Positions 43,663 through 54,800 of a stretch of DNA of 64,000 nt are shown here, piece after piece (the first letter of the stretch is position 1; each line of letters opens with the position of its first letter). This stretch comes from Buddleja alternifolia (lineage: Eukaryota > Streptophyta > Magnoliopsida > Lamiales > Scrophulariaceae). The stretch lies in NCBI GenBank assembly GCA_019426215.1, contig CM033402.1:9363246-9427245 (forward strand), in the 5' to 3' direction. The notes beneath the pieces are model-generated. The model worked only from the letters and a program-made list of their open reading frames with translations, did no database searches and was not told the DNA's origin. A program made the position numbers and the translations under genes.

Positions 43663-46330
43663 ATAACTAAGGTACAAGTGGCAGTGATTACCAAAAAACA
43701 AAAAAAAAAAGAAATAATTTGCAGGTATGGTTAATTATTTGACTCTGAAATATTATATTAAGAGACAAACATAATATAATGTATAGAAAGGAAGGATTGA
43801 CTTGCAAGCTGCCTCTGAGAATGGCTGAATTTTATATAATGATAGTGTCAACACATGTTAAAATATGCTTGGGAATGAGTGATAAATAAAATTTAACAAC
43901 TTGATTGTCCACTAGAAATTCCCAATCTACACAATAATATAACTTGTATTTTTCATGGGGTTTCAATTGTATACCATGGAATGCGGAAGGTCTATTGAAC
44001 AAATAAGATAATATTTCATTATTCATAATTTGGTGTCACAATTAAACCTATTCCTCTTGTTTATATATATTGAAGAAATTCAATTTATATATAAAAAAAA
44101 ATGCGTGGGGAACTTATAGAAGAGGGGTCAGAATGGTCAATTACAAATCTTTTTTTTTTTAATAAGTACAATTATTTCATAAAAATAAAATAGACTACAA
44201 TCTAACACCGAGTAATTTTTAGGGGGTTTTGAGCCTCAGTATAATATATCATGACTATTCTAATATAATGGACTTACGTGATTCACATTATATGAATGAT
44301 TGTTATTGTTTTCGAGTCTTGAAAACTCTTTAGAATTAACGACATACGACCAACAAATTTTTAGTGACGAATAATGTCATTGGGTGTAATTAATATAGAT
44401 ACACAAATTTAGATTTGGATTGGATCAAAGCTATGTATGTAAATTGTAATGTATTATTGTGGGGGATTGCAAATGAAGAGGTTAGGTCACGTGATGACAT
44501 CTAGCATGCATGTTCGTATGCAGGAAGAGCATATGGTGGCACATGCAATTTTTGGCAATTAAAGGACAAAAATAATCATGATTTCTAATATTCGCTATAT
44601 ATATACCCCCACACATAATTTTTTTTAAAAAAAATAATAACATGAATTTTGTTTGTTTTTTGGTCTCTCATTAGACGAGCTAGGATTTTAGAGATAATAT
44701 TCATTTAGAAATTACACATAGAACTTGAGTTGGCCAAAAAGTAGCCACAAAAATGAAGAAAATATCCTATTGAAAATTCTATATATGTTTTTGAGATATA
44801 ATTAGTTATTCTCCCATAATTGGCATGCAGATGAAAATGAAAATATTGTCGAATATCCGAGTTTATTACTGAATAATCAATATTACTTCAATGATGTCGA
44901 GCTGGTGTTGTACGTAGATCATAATGCAGTATAAGGAAAAATAATATTAGTGATAAGATAATATGTGATAATATTAAAATTGTCACAATGAAATATATTA
45001 AATAACAAGAATTTTTGTTTTATTAGAATAATGGTTTCACATATTCTTTGTTAATAAGAATTGTGTATATGTTGTCACTATATATTTACAATTAATATAA
45101 TGATAACTTAGCCATAACAAAATGCGACAATGTTGACAACTTTTACAAAATTACTATATGTCAATAATTGTCGATAATCACTATGAAAAAAAATATTATT
45201 ATTGACAATACGAATGCAATTTCTCTAATCCATCTTTTTCTTCCCTCCGGTATGATGATGGTCCACGGAACTGTTTTATTTCTTTCTTTTCCATTTTTAT
45301 TTTCTAGAGGAAAACTAATCAGTGTAGCTAGGGAGATTACTTGGTACCACGCATGCAAAACTAGATATCATATAATATATAATTTTGGTAGAAGGATTAC
45401 GGTTTAGTTAATGTATTCACACCTAAATAAATAGATATACAATCAAACAAAATTGAGGAATAAATAATTAGTGATAAAGGGAAAACATTGTAATTGAAAC
45501 ATGGGATCAAGAACCGGTCCAAGTCGGGCATCCTTTGCTCTTTTCTTCGGATTCCTCGATGCTGCACCCGGTGCGTATGCACCAGGTTTGCAGAGGAAAT
45601 AAAATAAAAAAAGTGACACATCATTGAGCCAGCAATGATACACAACTTACATATAAAACGACGAGTTCTATTTTAAGTACGGACGGAGCTAGGATTTGGA
45701 GTTTGGAATTGAATACAAAAAAGAAAAGGGATAAACCTTGATATTTTTTAAATTCTTGAGGGAAGAACGTTTAAATATCAAAAACTTATAAAACAAAAAA
45801 ATAAATTTCTCAAAATTGAGGAGACGGGTGCCCCACCAGCCCCTTGGCTCCTTCTCTGATTATAAGGTTAAGTTCATGTAGAAAGAATAATGACTTAATA
45901 ACGTGGAGGTGGTAGGCATTCTAAACCTACATTCTTTCTTCTACCAAAAACTTTGTATCATGCTTTCTGCATAAAATTCATTATTATAAGAGCAAATTAA
46001 TTTTCAAGTGTCGGCAAGGAAATATTAAAGGGGCCATTTTGGGAGATTTTTGGGATTCAATAAGTCAAAAGTTTATTAGAATTAGGTACTTTAATTTGAC
46101 AAGCCCATATAGAATATTTTTTTCTCCTATTTCCAAGAGAAATGTGGCACGGTATGCAAGTATCATCAAGCAATAGCATATCCAAAGTATCTCAAGATGT
46201 AACATGTTTTCAACACTAATTATGCTTTTGGTCTCATAATAAAAAAAATTAATCATCGAAACTTCACATTACATTTTTTTTTTGACTAAGTACGTCTCAT
46301 TAAGTTTGGTCTCATTGGCTTAATTGATAA
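43663..46330. other. gene-free stretch with old repeat remnants
   Basis: No gene is supported. At about 45675-45860, ACGGACGGAGCTAGGATTTG and the complement of the right side (GGAGCCAAGGGGCTGGTGGG) look like the ends of a decayed TIR element. At about 44940-45180 there are many TGTCAC/GTGACAA-type words, as in the CACTA-like element at 46946. Confidence 0.4.
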
Positions 46331-46339
46331 CTTTTAACC

Positions 46340-46775
46340 AGTGTTCTGAAAATCGGACCGAACAACGAACCGAAAAAGTGACTGGATCACGGGTCACCGG
46401 TTCAACCGTCGAGTTAACCGGGGTCGAACTGGTGACGTCATAATTATACAATAAATAATAATTAATATATTATTAAATATATAAAATATGAAAATATGAA
46501 GAAAAAAAATATGTATTTCATATATATATATGAAAATATGAAAAAAAAATGCATTTCCTATATTTTGGGGGGCCAATTGCAGTTAGATTTTAAAGGGGTC
46601 AATTTTCGATTTTTAGAATTTAAAAGGTTGAATGTCATTAATTTTCAAAATCGCCTGGTTTAACCGGTTCTGACCGATTTTGACCCCCGAACGTTTTTTC
46701 GCATAATCAGACCGGATAAGTGGTCGGTTCCGGTTTTGACCGGTCAGACCGGCCGGTCCAGTTTTCAAAACCATG
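46340..46775. mobile_element. TIR element rich in CCGGTT/AACCGG words, 9-bp TSD
   Basis: A 436-bp element has ends AGTGTTCTGAAAATCGGACC and, in complement, CATGGTTTTGAAAACTGGACC. It is flanked by a perfect duplication CTTTTAACC (46331-46339 and 46776-46784). The arms are built of GGACCG, GGTTCAACCG, TTAACCGG and CGGTTCTGACC words that fold back on each other. The 9-bp TSD suggests a Mutator-like element; the 8-bp core TTTTAACC would fit hAT. Non-coding. Confidence 0.82.
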
Positions 46776-46945
46776 CTTTTAACCCCTTTAAGATTTGTCC
46801 ATCTTCCCAAAAAATTTACATGAAACCAAACTATTCAAATAAAATCTTCTAAATATTTGACCAATTTATACTAACTTCAATATAAATTTAATATTCTTAA
46901 CACAATATAACTGTGAAGCTATATGCTACAGGATAAATGAGCACA

Positions 46946-47367
46946 CACTACAACAAAATATAATATAAGTAACAAAAGCTGATGTGATAAAATATGAATT
47001 GTCACTAAATATATATAATGACTGACTATATTTTATTAAGCCACAATAGTAATTTTTGGTCACAATTTTTTTTAAAATTATCACTATCGACAATTAATGA
47101 CACATATGTATAGACAACTCAAATTGGGCGACAACTTTATTTGTTGTCACTAAACATGCGTTACTAATTGTCAATAATGATAAGAATTTCCTTGTCACCA
47201 ATTATCATGAATGACAATTTGTATCAATTTCTTGTCACTATTACACATGTGAAAACTATTTTTGTGACAAACAAAATTATTTTCACATAATATATATATA
47301 ATTAGTGATAACTCTAATAATAAATGTAATTTAACATTTTATCACTAATGTTTTGTTTTTTTTAGTG
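46946..47367. mobile_element. CACTA (En/Spm)-type MITE
   Basis: A 422-bp element starts CACTACAACAAAATATAAT and ends TTTTGTTTTTTTTAGTG. It is flanked by the 3-bp duplication ACA (46943-46945 and 47368-47370). CACTA...TAGTG termini with a 3-bp TSD define the superfamily. The interior has many TTGTCACTA / TAGTGACAA words, like the subterminal repeats bound by CACTA transposases. Non-coding. Confidence 0.8.
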
Positions 47368-47370
47368 ACA

Positions 47371-47810
47371 ATTTAAGCTATTTAATCAAAACTTAAAAGT
47401 AATTACACATATCGCCTATACTTATTTGTTTGTAATTTATATATTATTATCTTCTGTTTTTTAATATCATCTCATGTTTTATGAAAGAATAAATGCTTAC
47501 ATATAAAAAATATATTTAAGCTTTATTTTAAAATATCGTTTCCAACTTCCCATAACCCACAAGACTAAATCCCTCAACTCCTCTTTTGCTCTTCGTAATG
47601 GATAATGGTGTGCTCTAATGTTGATATGGACACAGCCCAAATCAATCAAAGAAAGAAGAAGAAGTCCGGCCCAAACGTGTGCAACCAAAGGCCTTATTGG
47701 ACCCACTACTATGCAGTTTAATCCTCTAAATTAATTAGCAGTTATTTTTAGTTTAGGGGACGTTGTAATTATGCTTTAATGTGTAGTTAGAAATTAGAAG
47801 CTGATTTAGG
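47371..47810. other. no feature seen
   Basis: AT-rich spacer. The short minus-strand frame at 47706-47497 is not convincing as a gene. Confidence 0.4.
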
Positions 47811-48655
47811 GATTGTTTGCAAACACAACTGCTTATGGAGATGCGATTATAGGTGAATTCGAAAAATAATCAAAATCAAATAAGAATCAAAAGTGGGCAG
47901 TAGTGTTTGCAAATACAAATTGAAAGCGAAAAAAAAAAAAAGAAGTGCAAATGAATGTGTGCAACTAAAAGTGATTACAAATTAGATGTTGTCGAAAAAT
48001 ACAATATTACTCCAAAAAATAATTTACAAATACATATCTTAACAACTGAAAGGCTGTATGATGTAATACAAATCTTAAAATAATTATATTTATATTTCTT
48101 TATAATTATACTTTAAATAATAGCAAACAAGGATAATACTATATTTTAATAAATTATTTACATGATTTATAATCTGAAAATCGTATCTTTATAAATACAA
48201 GATTTACAAATGCAAATCCAAATCCTAATTTTGTAAAAGTTAGTACAAGAATGATATATATATTATATGTAAAACCTATTGTTTTATTTCGGACTAGTAG
48301 TTCACTGAGTGATAACAAAAACAATTAAAACTAAGAAAAGATAAAAGAGATGTATAATTTGTGCCTAGGGATTCCTATTTTTTTGACATGAAGTAATTTT
48401 CGTTAATACTAGTGAAGATAATTTAGGATCATTGAAATTTGGTAGAGGATACTATGTCCAAAATAGTTTTAATTTAATTTTTTAAAAAACATAACAATTT
48501 AAAGCACCCCTCCCAACTTATATATTACAGCTTATTATCGCGTAAATTTAGAGAATTAGAATCAGAAGTTGAGTTTGCAAATGCCTTCAAATGACTTACT
48601 TTCAGCTATATGTTAAAAATCACTTAAAATTAGTGTTTGCAAACACTTCTTTAAT
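47811..48655. repeat. probable TIR element with GTTTGCAAACAC ends
   Basis: GGATTGTTTGCAAACACAAC at the left and, in complement, AGTGTTTGCAAACACTAATT at the right form short inverted ends about 840 bp apart. Further TTTGCAAAT-type words lie in between. I could not define a clean target duplication, so the family (hAT is possible) and exact ends are open. Confidence 0.42.
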
Positions 48656-49597
48656 TATATTAAGAAATCTCCCTTGTTCGTCATTCGTATATGAACTGGG
48701 TTTATTATTTGAGTAGGTTCAACTCGTTCTCGATTGACATTTACGCTTTGAGACTACTTCCGATTAAAGGAATTAAATAAAACAAATTACTAGAATATAT
48801 ATAAAGAGAAGGGAAATAAACTTGAATGAGCAAATAAGTAAAATATGTAAACATGCATTAACTTCATGTGTTGCATGAACATCAAATGGGAGTATGGGAC
48901 ATACATATTAGGAAGAACAAAATGAGAATTACTTCACTGTCTATGCCCGTCTATACCCGTCTATACCTTTTCTTCTTCTTTATTTCCAAAAGAATTCTTT
49001 GGTGGTTTAGGAAAATCAGGGTGATGATATACATATTATCATTATATCATTGTCCTAAGCAAAGAAGTCCTTCTAGAAATAAGCTAAGAATCTCCTATGC
49101 TAACCATCGAAATCAAGAAGATTATCTTTGATGGCAATCTTTATCATTATCAAGATACCGCATGCAGCCATATTTTTCAGTTAGTGGCTTAGTTTGCATG
49201 TTATTCAAAGGATAAACTCCTTGTGCATTTGATAAGATTTAATCTTATTTTCTTGAGAAGAGTTTAAGAAAAACTCACCTCTATTAATCCAACGAGTGGG
49301 TTAGAAGAGATTGCTTATTTTGGGCTTTCATGAGTTTGTTTCTTGTAGCCTTTTACTATGATAATACTAATTAATATAATGGAGTTTACCAAATTAACTA
49401 ATTATTATCAACAAATGCCCCTGGTGATTTAGATTTTGAGCAAGCAAATATTTTTATGTGTTTTCTTTTGCAAAAAAAGCCAAATCACGAAAATCGTGCT
49501 CTTCATTTCCTTTTGAGCATATGAATAACTCCCCTTGAATATGTTTTAGGAGTGCCATATCCGGGGACAGATCCAGGAATGATACGTTGGGGGGCAA

Positions 49598-50290
49598 TTA
49601 CCATTAAAGCATTTTTTTAGAAATATTTGTACGTATATCAAGTTTATTTTCGTTTAAATATAAGTAAAATAACAATAATAATGTGAAAAAATAACCTTCA
49701 ATATAGTTGTTTCGAAATATACAAGCAATTATTAAGAAAAAAATTATCGACGTGTACATAAAAAAATTCCATGTCATAAGATTCATTATGATAGATTTTT
49801 AATCAATTTTCTTTGCAATTTTCTCTTTATTCACGTAATCAAACAATATGCAATTATTCATCTTCCTTATTATTATTGACTCTTTTTTTTTTTTCACTAG
49901 TTCCATGGCTGAAAATGACCTCTTAGTCGTTTGAAGTTGAAAAGTAAGAGTACCATTGAAGCATTTTTTAGATCTTAATATTTGTACGAGTTTATAATGT
50001 CGTGCTTGTATCTTCAAATACATCATCATGATATTAGTTGTGTTTATCTGTTCACAAATATGCTCAATATTAAGCAACTTGTTAGATCAAGGTGAATAAT
50101 TGAATATAAAGTTTAATTATTCCACTGAAATATACAATAATGAATGTGATAAACTTTTCTTGTCTTTGGATTTGTTGACCTTCTAAATATAGTTGTTTGC
50201 GAAATATACAAGCAAGTTATTAAGAAAAAAATTATCGACGTGTACATAAAAAATTCCATGTCATAAGATTCATTATGATAGATTTGCTAT
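49598..50290. repeat. direct segmental duplication
   Basis: About 95 bp at 49707-49802 (TCGAAATATACAAGCAATTA ... CATTATGATAGATTT) recur at about 50196-50287 with only a few changes. An upstream segment (CCATTAAAGCATTTTTTTAG / CCATTGAAGCATTTTTTAGA, near 49602 and 49955) is duplicated in the same order. A block of 350-490 bp was thus duplicated in tandem and then changed by indels. Confidence 0.75.
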
Positions 50291-51134
50291 AAATGTTTTG
50301 GTTTTCAAATCCAAACCGTCCGTTCTTATTTGTTTTGCAATTTTACAACCCTCTTCATATCATTACAAGTATTATAGAACCTCCTCTAGCAAGCCGATGG
50401 ATCTCATCTCAACCATATTTATGCACGAAAAGGAAACAAATATATTGTAACAAGGCTAATCATGTATTCTCTTTTGGAATATCACTCATATGAGGATTAT
50501 GAGATATTGACACGTGTCATATATCTCATTTTATCACTGCATGTGAGCACTTTATCGTTTTTATGTCAGATTGAGTCCAATGGTCCGAAAATGTACTCTG
50601 TGTCTATCTCTTTCACACAAATGTGTATGGGAACCACACACAATACACTTTACTATGTGTGAGAAAGATAGACGCTACGACTATTAGACTCGAATTAGCA
50701 TATCTTCTTCCTGAATTTGGGTAAGATAAAGTTGATAAAGAAATTGGAAAAGAAAATAGGGGCTTACTTTTCATGTTAGTCACGCATGTGATAAAATCTT
50801 TTGGATTTTTCTGTCAAAATGTGTTAATATATAAAATGGTGTAAAACCGTTAACTTCAGGAGGTAAAGTGTAAGAAAAATAAATCTCTAAGAAAGTGTGA
50901 AAGTGGCCATATACAGTGTGGATGGTTTAATATTTTATTCTTATTTAAAATTAGTGACAACTTTGACTTCGCCAGGAATGTTTTATTTTTTTCCAGTGAA
51001 TATGCAAAAAGATACAAATTACTGCTACGTTTAGTCCATATTGGATCCATTTTGAAATTGTGTTCCTTTTAATGTACACATGTCAAAGTGTATAAAGTTT
51101 ACATTAAACTTGCATATTTAAAGTCTTCCTAAAA

Positions 51135-51435
51135 TTGAAGCTGAGAGCGATTGCTTGGAAGCAATAGATAGCATCAAAATGGGACTCCTACTCATCGATA
51201 CTTCGATACTATCACCAAGATACGAGAAAAACTCAAATTTCCTTGGCAGGTTACAGTCTCTCATATTTGGAGAGAACCAAACAAAGCAGTGGATATGCTA
51301 GTCTCGGTGGGTTTGGACCATGTAGTCATATGCCTTACTAATGCTCCTCATAAGCTCCAAGATATTCTTGATCAAGACCGAGCCGACATTATTTGGACTC
51401 GTTATGTGAACTATAGCCCAAGTTTGTCGAGCTAG
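51135..51435 (+). pseudogene. LINE-derived RNase H-like fragment
   Basis: The plus-strand translation gives EAESDCLEAIDSI, a frame change, then ITKIREKLKFPWQVTVSHIW followed by REPNKAVDMLVSVGLDH and a stop at 51433-51435. This is the C-terminal half of the plant RNase H-like domain (RVT_3): ESDCLE-A-I ... HIxREPNxxADxLA. It is a degraded piece of a non-LTR retrotransposon or of a related gene, with no rest of the element around it. Confidence 0.72.
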
Positions 51436-51705
51436 TTTTTTAAGATATTTCCCTTCTTTTGGGAAAGAAAAAAAAGAAAAAAAAAACCTTGCATATCTAT
51501 AGAAAACATTTATACAAATAGCATATATACACAAGTAAATGAATAAAAGATAGAAATTTTATTGCGAATTTGGATTGGCTTTAGTCACATGCTGGCTTAA
51601 CCAATAATGATTTAAAAAGATCAAAATTTTGAATTAGAGTCGAGTCAAAACACTGTAATTGAGGTCAAAGGACAACCTTTTTTTTCTTCTATATATTAGT
51701 ATATA

Positions 51706-51820
51706 GTATATAAATTTGTATCTAACACACAAATATATATATATAGAGAGAGAGATATGCGTTTATATCTTTCACTTTAAACGCCCTCTACCACAAACAC
51801 AATTTATTTGTATCTAACAC

Positions 51821-51854
<34 letters not shown>

Positions 51855-51873
51855 CGATAGAGGGAAGGGCTCC
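51706..51873 (+). promoter_or_regulatory. (TA)n-rich upstream region and 5' leader of the GABA transporter gene
   Basis: A 31-bp direct repeat (ATTTGTATCTAACACACAAA followed by TATA repeats) occurs at about 51712-51742 and 51806-51836. The second copy expands into (TA)n to 51853, 20 bp before the ATG. TATA-type promoters could arise from either run. I cannot locate the transcription start. The variable TA length close to the start codon is a possible source of expression differences. Confidence 0.3.
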
Positions 51874-54800
51874 ATGGGAAGTGTTGGAGCAAGTTCTACA
51901 GAGTTGCACGGGGAAAAGGATAGTAAAGCTCCTCCACCTGCACCCAAGGAACTAGATGCCGGTGCACAATTTGTTCTCAAGTCCAGAGGTACGTAATATA
52001 TATATATATATCAAGCTTGTTTTAATTTAATGCTTTGAGAAATGTGCAGATAAACCCCACTAGCATATATTGCCAAGAAAAATCCTATTTTTTTAAATTT
52101 CAAGTCATTTTCTTTTCTTTATATATATATATATATATTTGTGGTGTAGGGTCATGGATACATAGTGGATACCACTTGACGACATCAATCGTAGCTCCGC
52201 CGTTACTCAGCCTTCCGTTTGCATTTGCATCTTTAGGATGGACGGCCGGAGTTTTAAGCTTAGTGATCGGAGCACTCGTCACTTTCTACTCATATAATCT
52301 GCTGTCTTTGGTGCTTGAACACCATGCTCAATTGGGTCATCGCCATCTCCGATTCCGCGACATGGCCAATGATATTTTAGGTAACTAAACGCTACAATTA
52401 TAATTTTCACTCTATTTATTTTGTCACTAATTTGTCAATATATGTGGTCATTAATTACCACTAAACACGTAAATCATATAGTACTTCTATACGCACATAA
52501 TCTCTTTTTCTAAATTTTTATTATTATTTTCTAATTTGTCGTTGTTTGGAAAAATAATTTTATGCTTGGAATGAATTATATAGATTTCCTTTTGTTTTTA
52601 TATCCCTAGCTATATTCCGCATTAGAGCTTCCAAATTAAGATAATTAGAGTATGGATTAGTACTTGGTTTTCTTTTTCTAAAAGAACATTTTGTAATCAT
52701 TTTTATAAATAAAAACCTTGTGTTTGAATCTGTAATAAAAACACTGAATATAAAATTATTATTTTTTAAAAATATTTTGAAAACAATCTCGAAAAAGTTG
52801 GAAATGCAAACATTTTTTCCAACTAAAAACGCCTTTACCGACAAAATAAAAAGCTCATTCAAAGGTGTATATATATATATATACACATTATAATATATAT
52901 TGTGTGTATAATATATATATATATTGTTTTTTTGTTCCAAATAATAATAATTATCGTCCGCGTCTGCCAAGTTTGACCTAAGTTATATTATCCCATGACC
53001 ACGACTCACGAGTATGGGAAATCAAATTTTGCCACATGAAACTAGTGATATCACTGCTGGCATTGGCTATACCACATACCAGATTACAAGATTAATTAGG
53101 TTACATGATGGACTTTTAAGGCTATAATTAGATCAGCTAGCTCGCTTGTCAAAAGTGTTTTTTGAGATCTTTTTCAGAAAAATACATATGATTAGTCATT
53201 TTCAAAGTAAAACTCATAAGCCCTACTTTTATCCATCTTCTGCCAAAATTGAAGAGATATTAATAATTTGTTGGAAAGAATGCAGTAAGATCTAAATGGA
53301 AGAAAATCAATTTTCAGAAAGAAAAAAAAAACCCATTTAAACACATATTTCACGAAAAGACATGTCACATATACATTTTTTATCGAGAAAAAGAACTATC
53401 GCATAAAAAAAAACATCATTATAGCTTTTTTCTTGAAAAATTATTTATACATACACATTTTTAAAGCCATTTTCTAGCACTCCCAAAAATCTTTTTCTTT
53501 AAATTTATCAGAAAATCATTTCTCGGAAAATCCATCCCTTTAGGGCCTAACTATTTTAGTCTAAATTCACTAGTTCGTTGTACCAATGAGTAGCATAAGC
53601 GAAGAGTATAAATCTTACAAGAGCTTAAGATTATAAAATTAGCAAATCCATGCCAATTCATTTATTTTAATTCTTTTTAAAAAACCGGATGCCAATTCAT
53701 AGTTTCGAGGTGGCACCGTGGGAACGCAATATTTATGACTATTTGTGTTTTTGCACTTATTATTTATGCAAATAAATGTTTGTAATTATTGAAAGTAATT
53801 TAGAATTGAGTAATGATTGAAACATATTTATATAGTAGTGTGATCTTAATCATTAGGGTCAACACACCTAGTAATTTTTCTTTTATTTAACAAAAAAAAT
53901 TGTTATACCTACCTAAGATGTAAACAATTGTATAGTTGTATGAATCGGGTATTTTAACATCAAACAGTTTAAATTAGGTTATGGTCAACATCTATTTTTA
54001 CAAGTTTTTTCCCAAAAGTTGTGGAATACATTAATTTTAAGACGTCGGCTGGTGGTATATATAGTGACATTTCGTCAGAGGACCAATCGGTTCCTCGAAA
54101 TGTCAAATCCTACTGTTATTTATCTCGATTAGGAATATTATTTGGTTACGTTTAATTCATCGGATAGTCACACCATACGACCACTAACTTTGAATTTAAG
54201 ATATAGTCAAACAAACTTAAAACGTTTTTCATTTACTTTTTAAAGAAAAATTTGGAGTTGATATAACTATAGGGGTATCCAATCATTTGTATGTCCACTT
54301 TATTTATTCATTTATTTTTAATGACAGTTAATTTCATACGCTTTTTTTCTTTTCTTTTTGTAAGTAATACAGTTAATTTCATAACGCATGCACTTTTTCA
54401 TCGTGTCCTTGTAATGAAGCCTAAATTTATAAAATATCAATCAAGCACAATCTATAACTGTAAAATAATAAGAAGTTGCTGACAATTAATAGAACAAGTA
54501 TCATAGATCGTTCAAAGACACGAATGCATGGGATCTATGTTAGAATTGTCCTAGTTTCTATATCTCTCACACATTAAAATGTATTGTGTGCGATCCCACA
54601 TATACTTGTGTGGACTCGATTTGGCATAGATTACCCTGAATCGAGACACGAAGTTAGTAAGCATAGCAATCAGAAGAACTAATTAATGATATAAGAAGAA
54701 GAGTCGTGTACGACTTATAATTGGAGCCGTAAGTAAATTTGTCTGAAGCTCAATGTAGTAATGCAAAACACCATTTTAATTCCCTAGTGACTTTTAGTTA

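Noticed and set aside
51873..52390. Two separate small genes for the first exons of the transporter
   Set aside because: The frames join across consensus splice sites and continue in exons 3-7. They are one gene split by a 7.8-kb intron.
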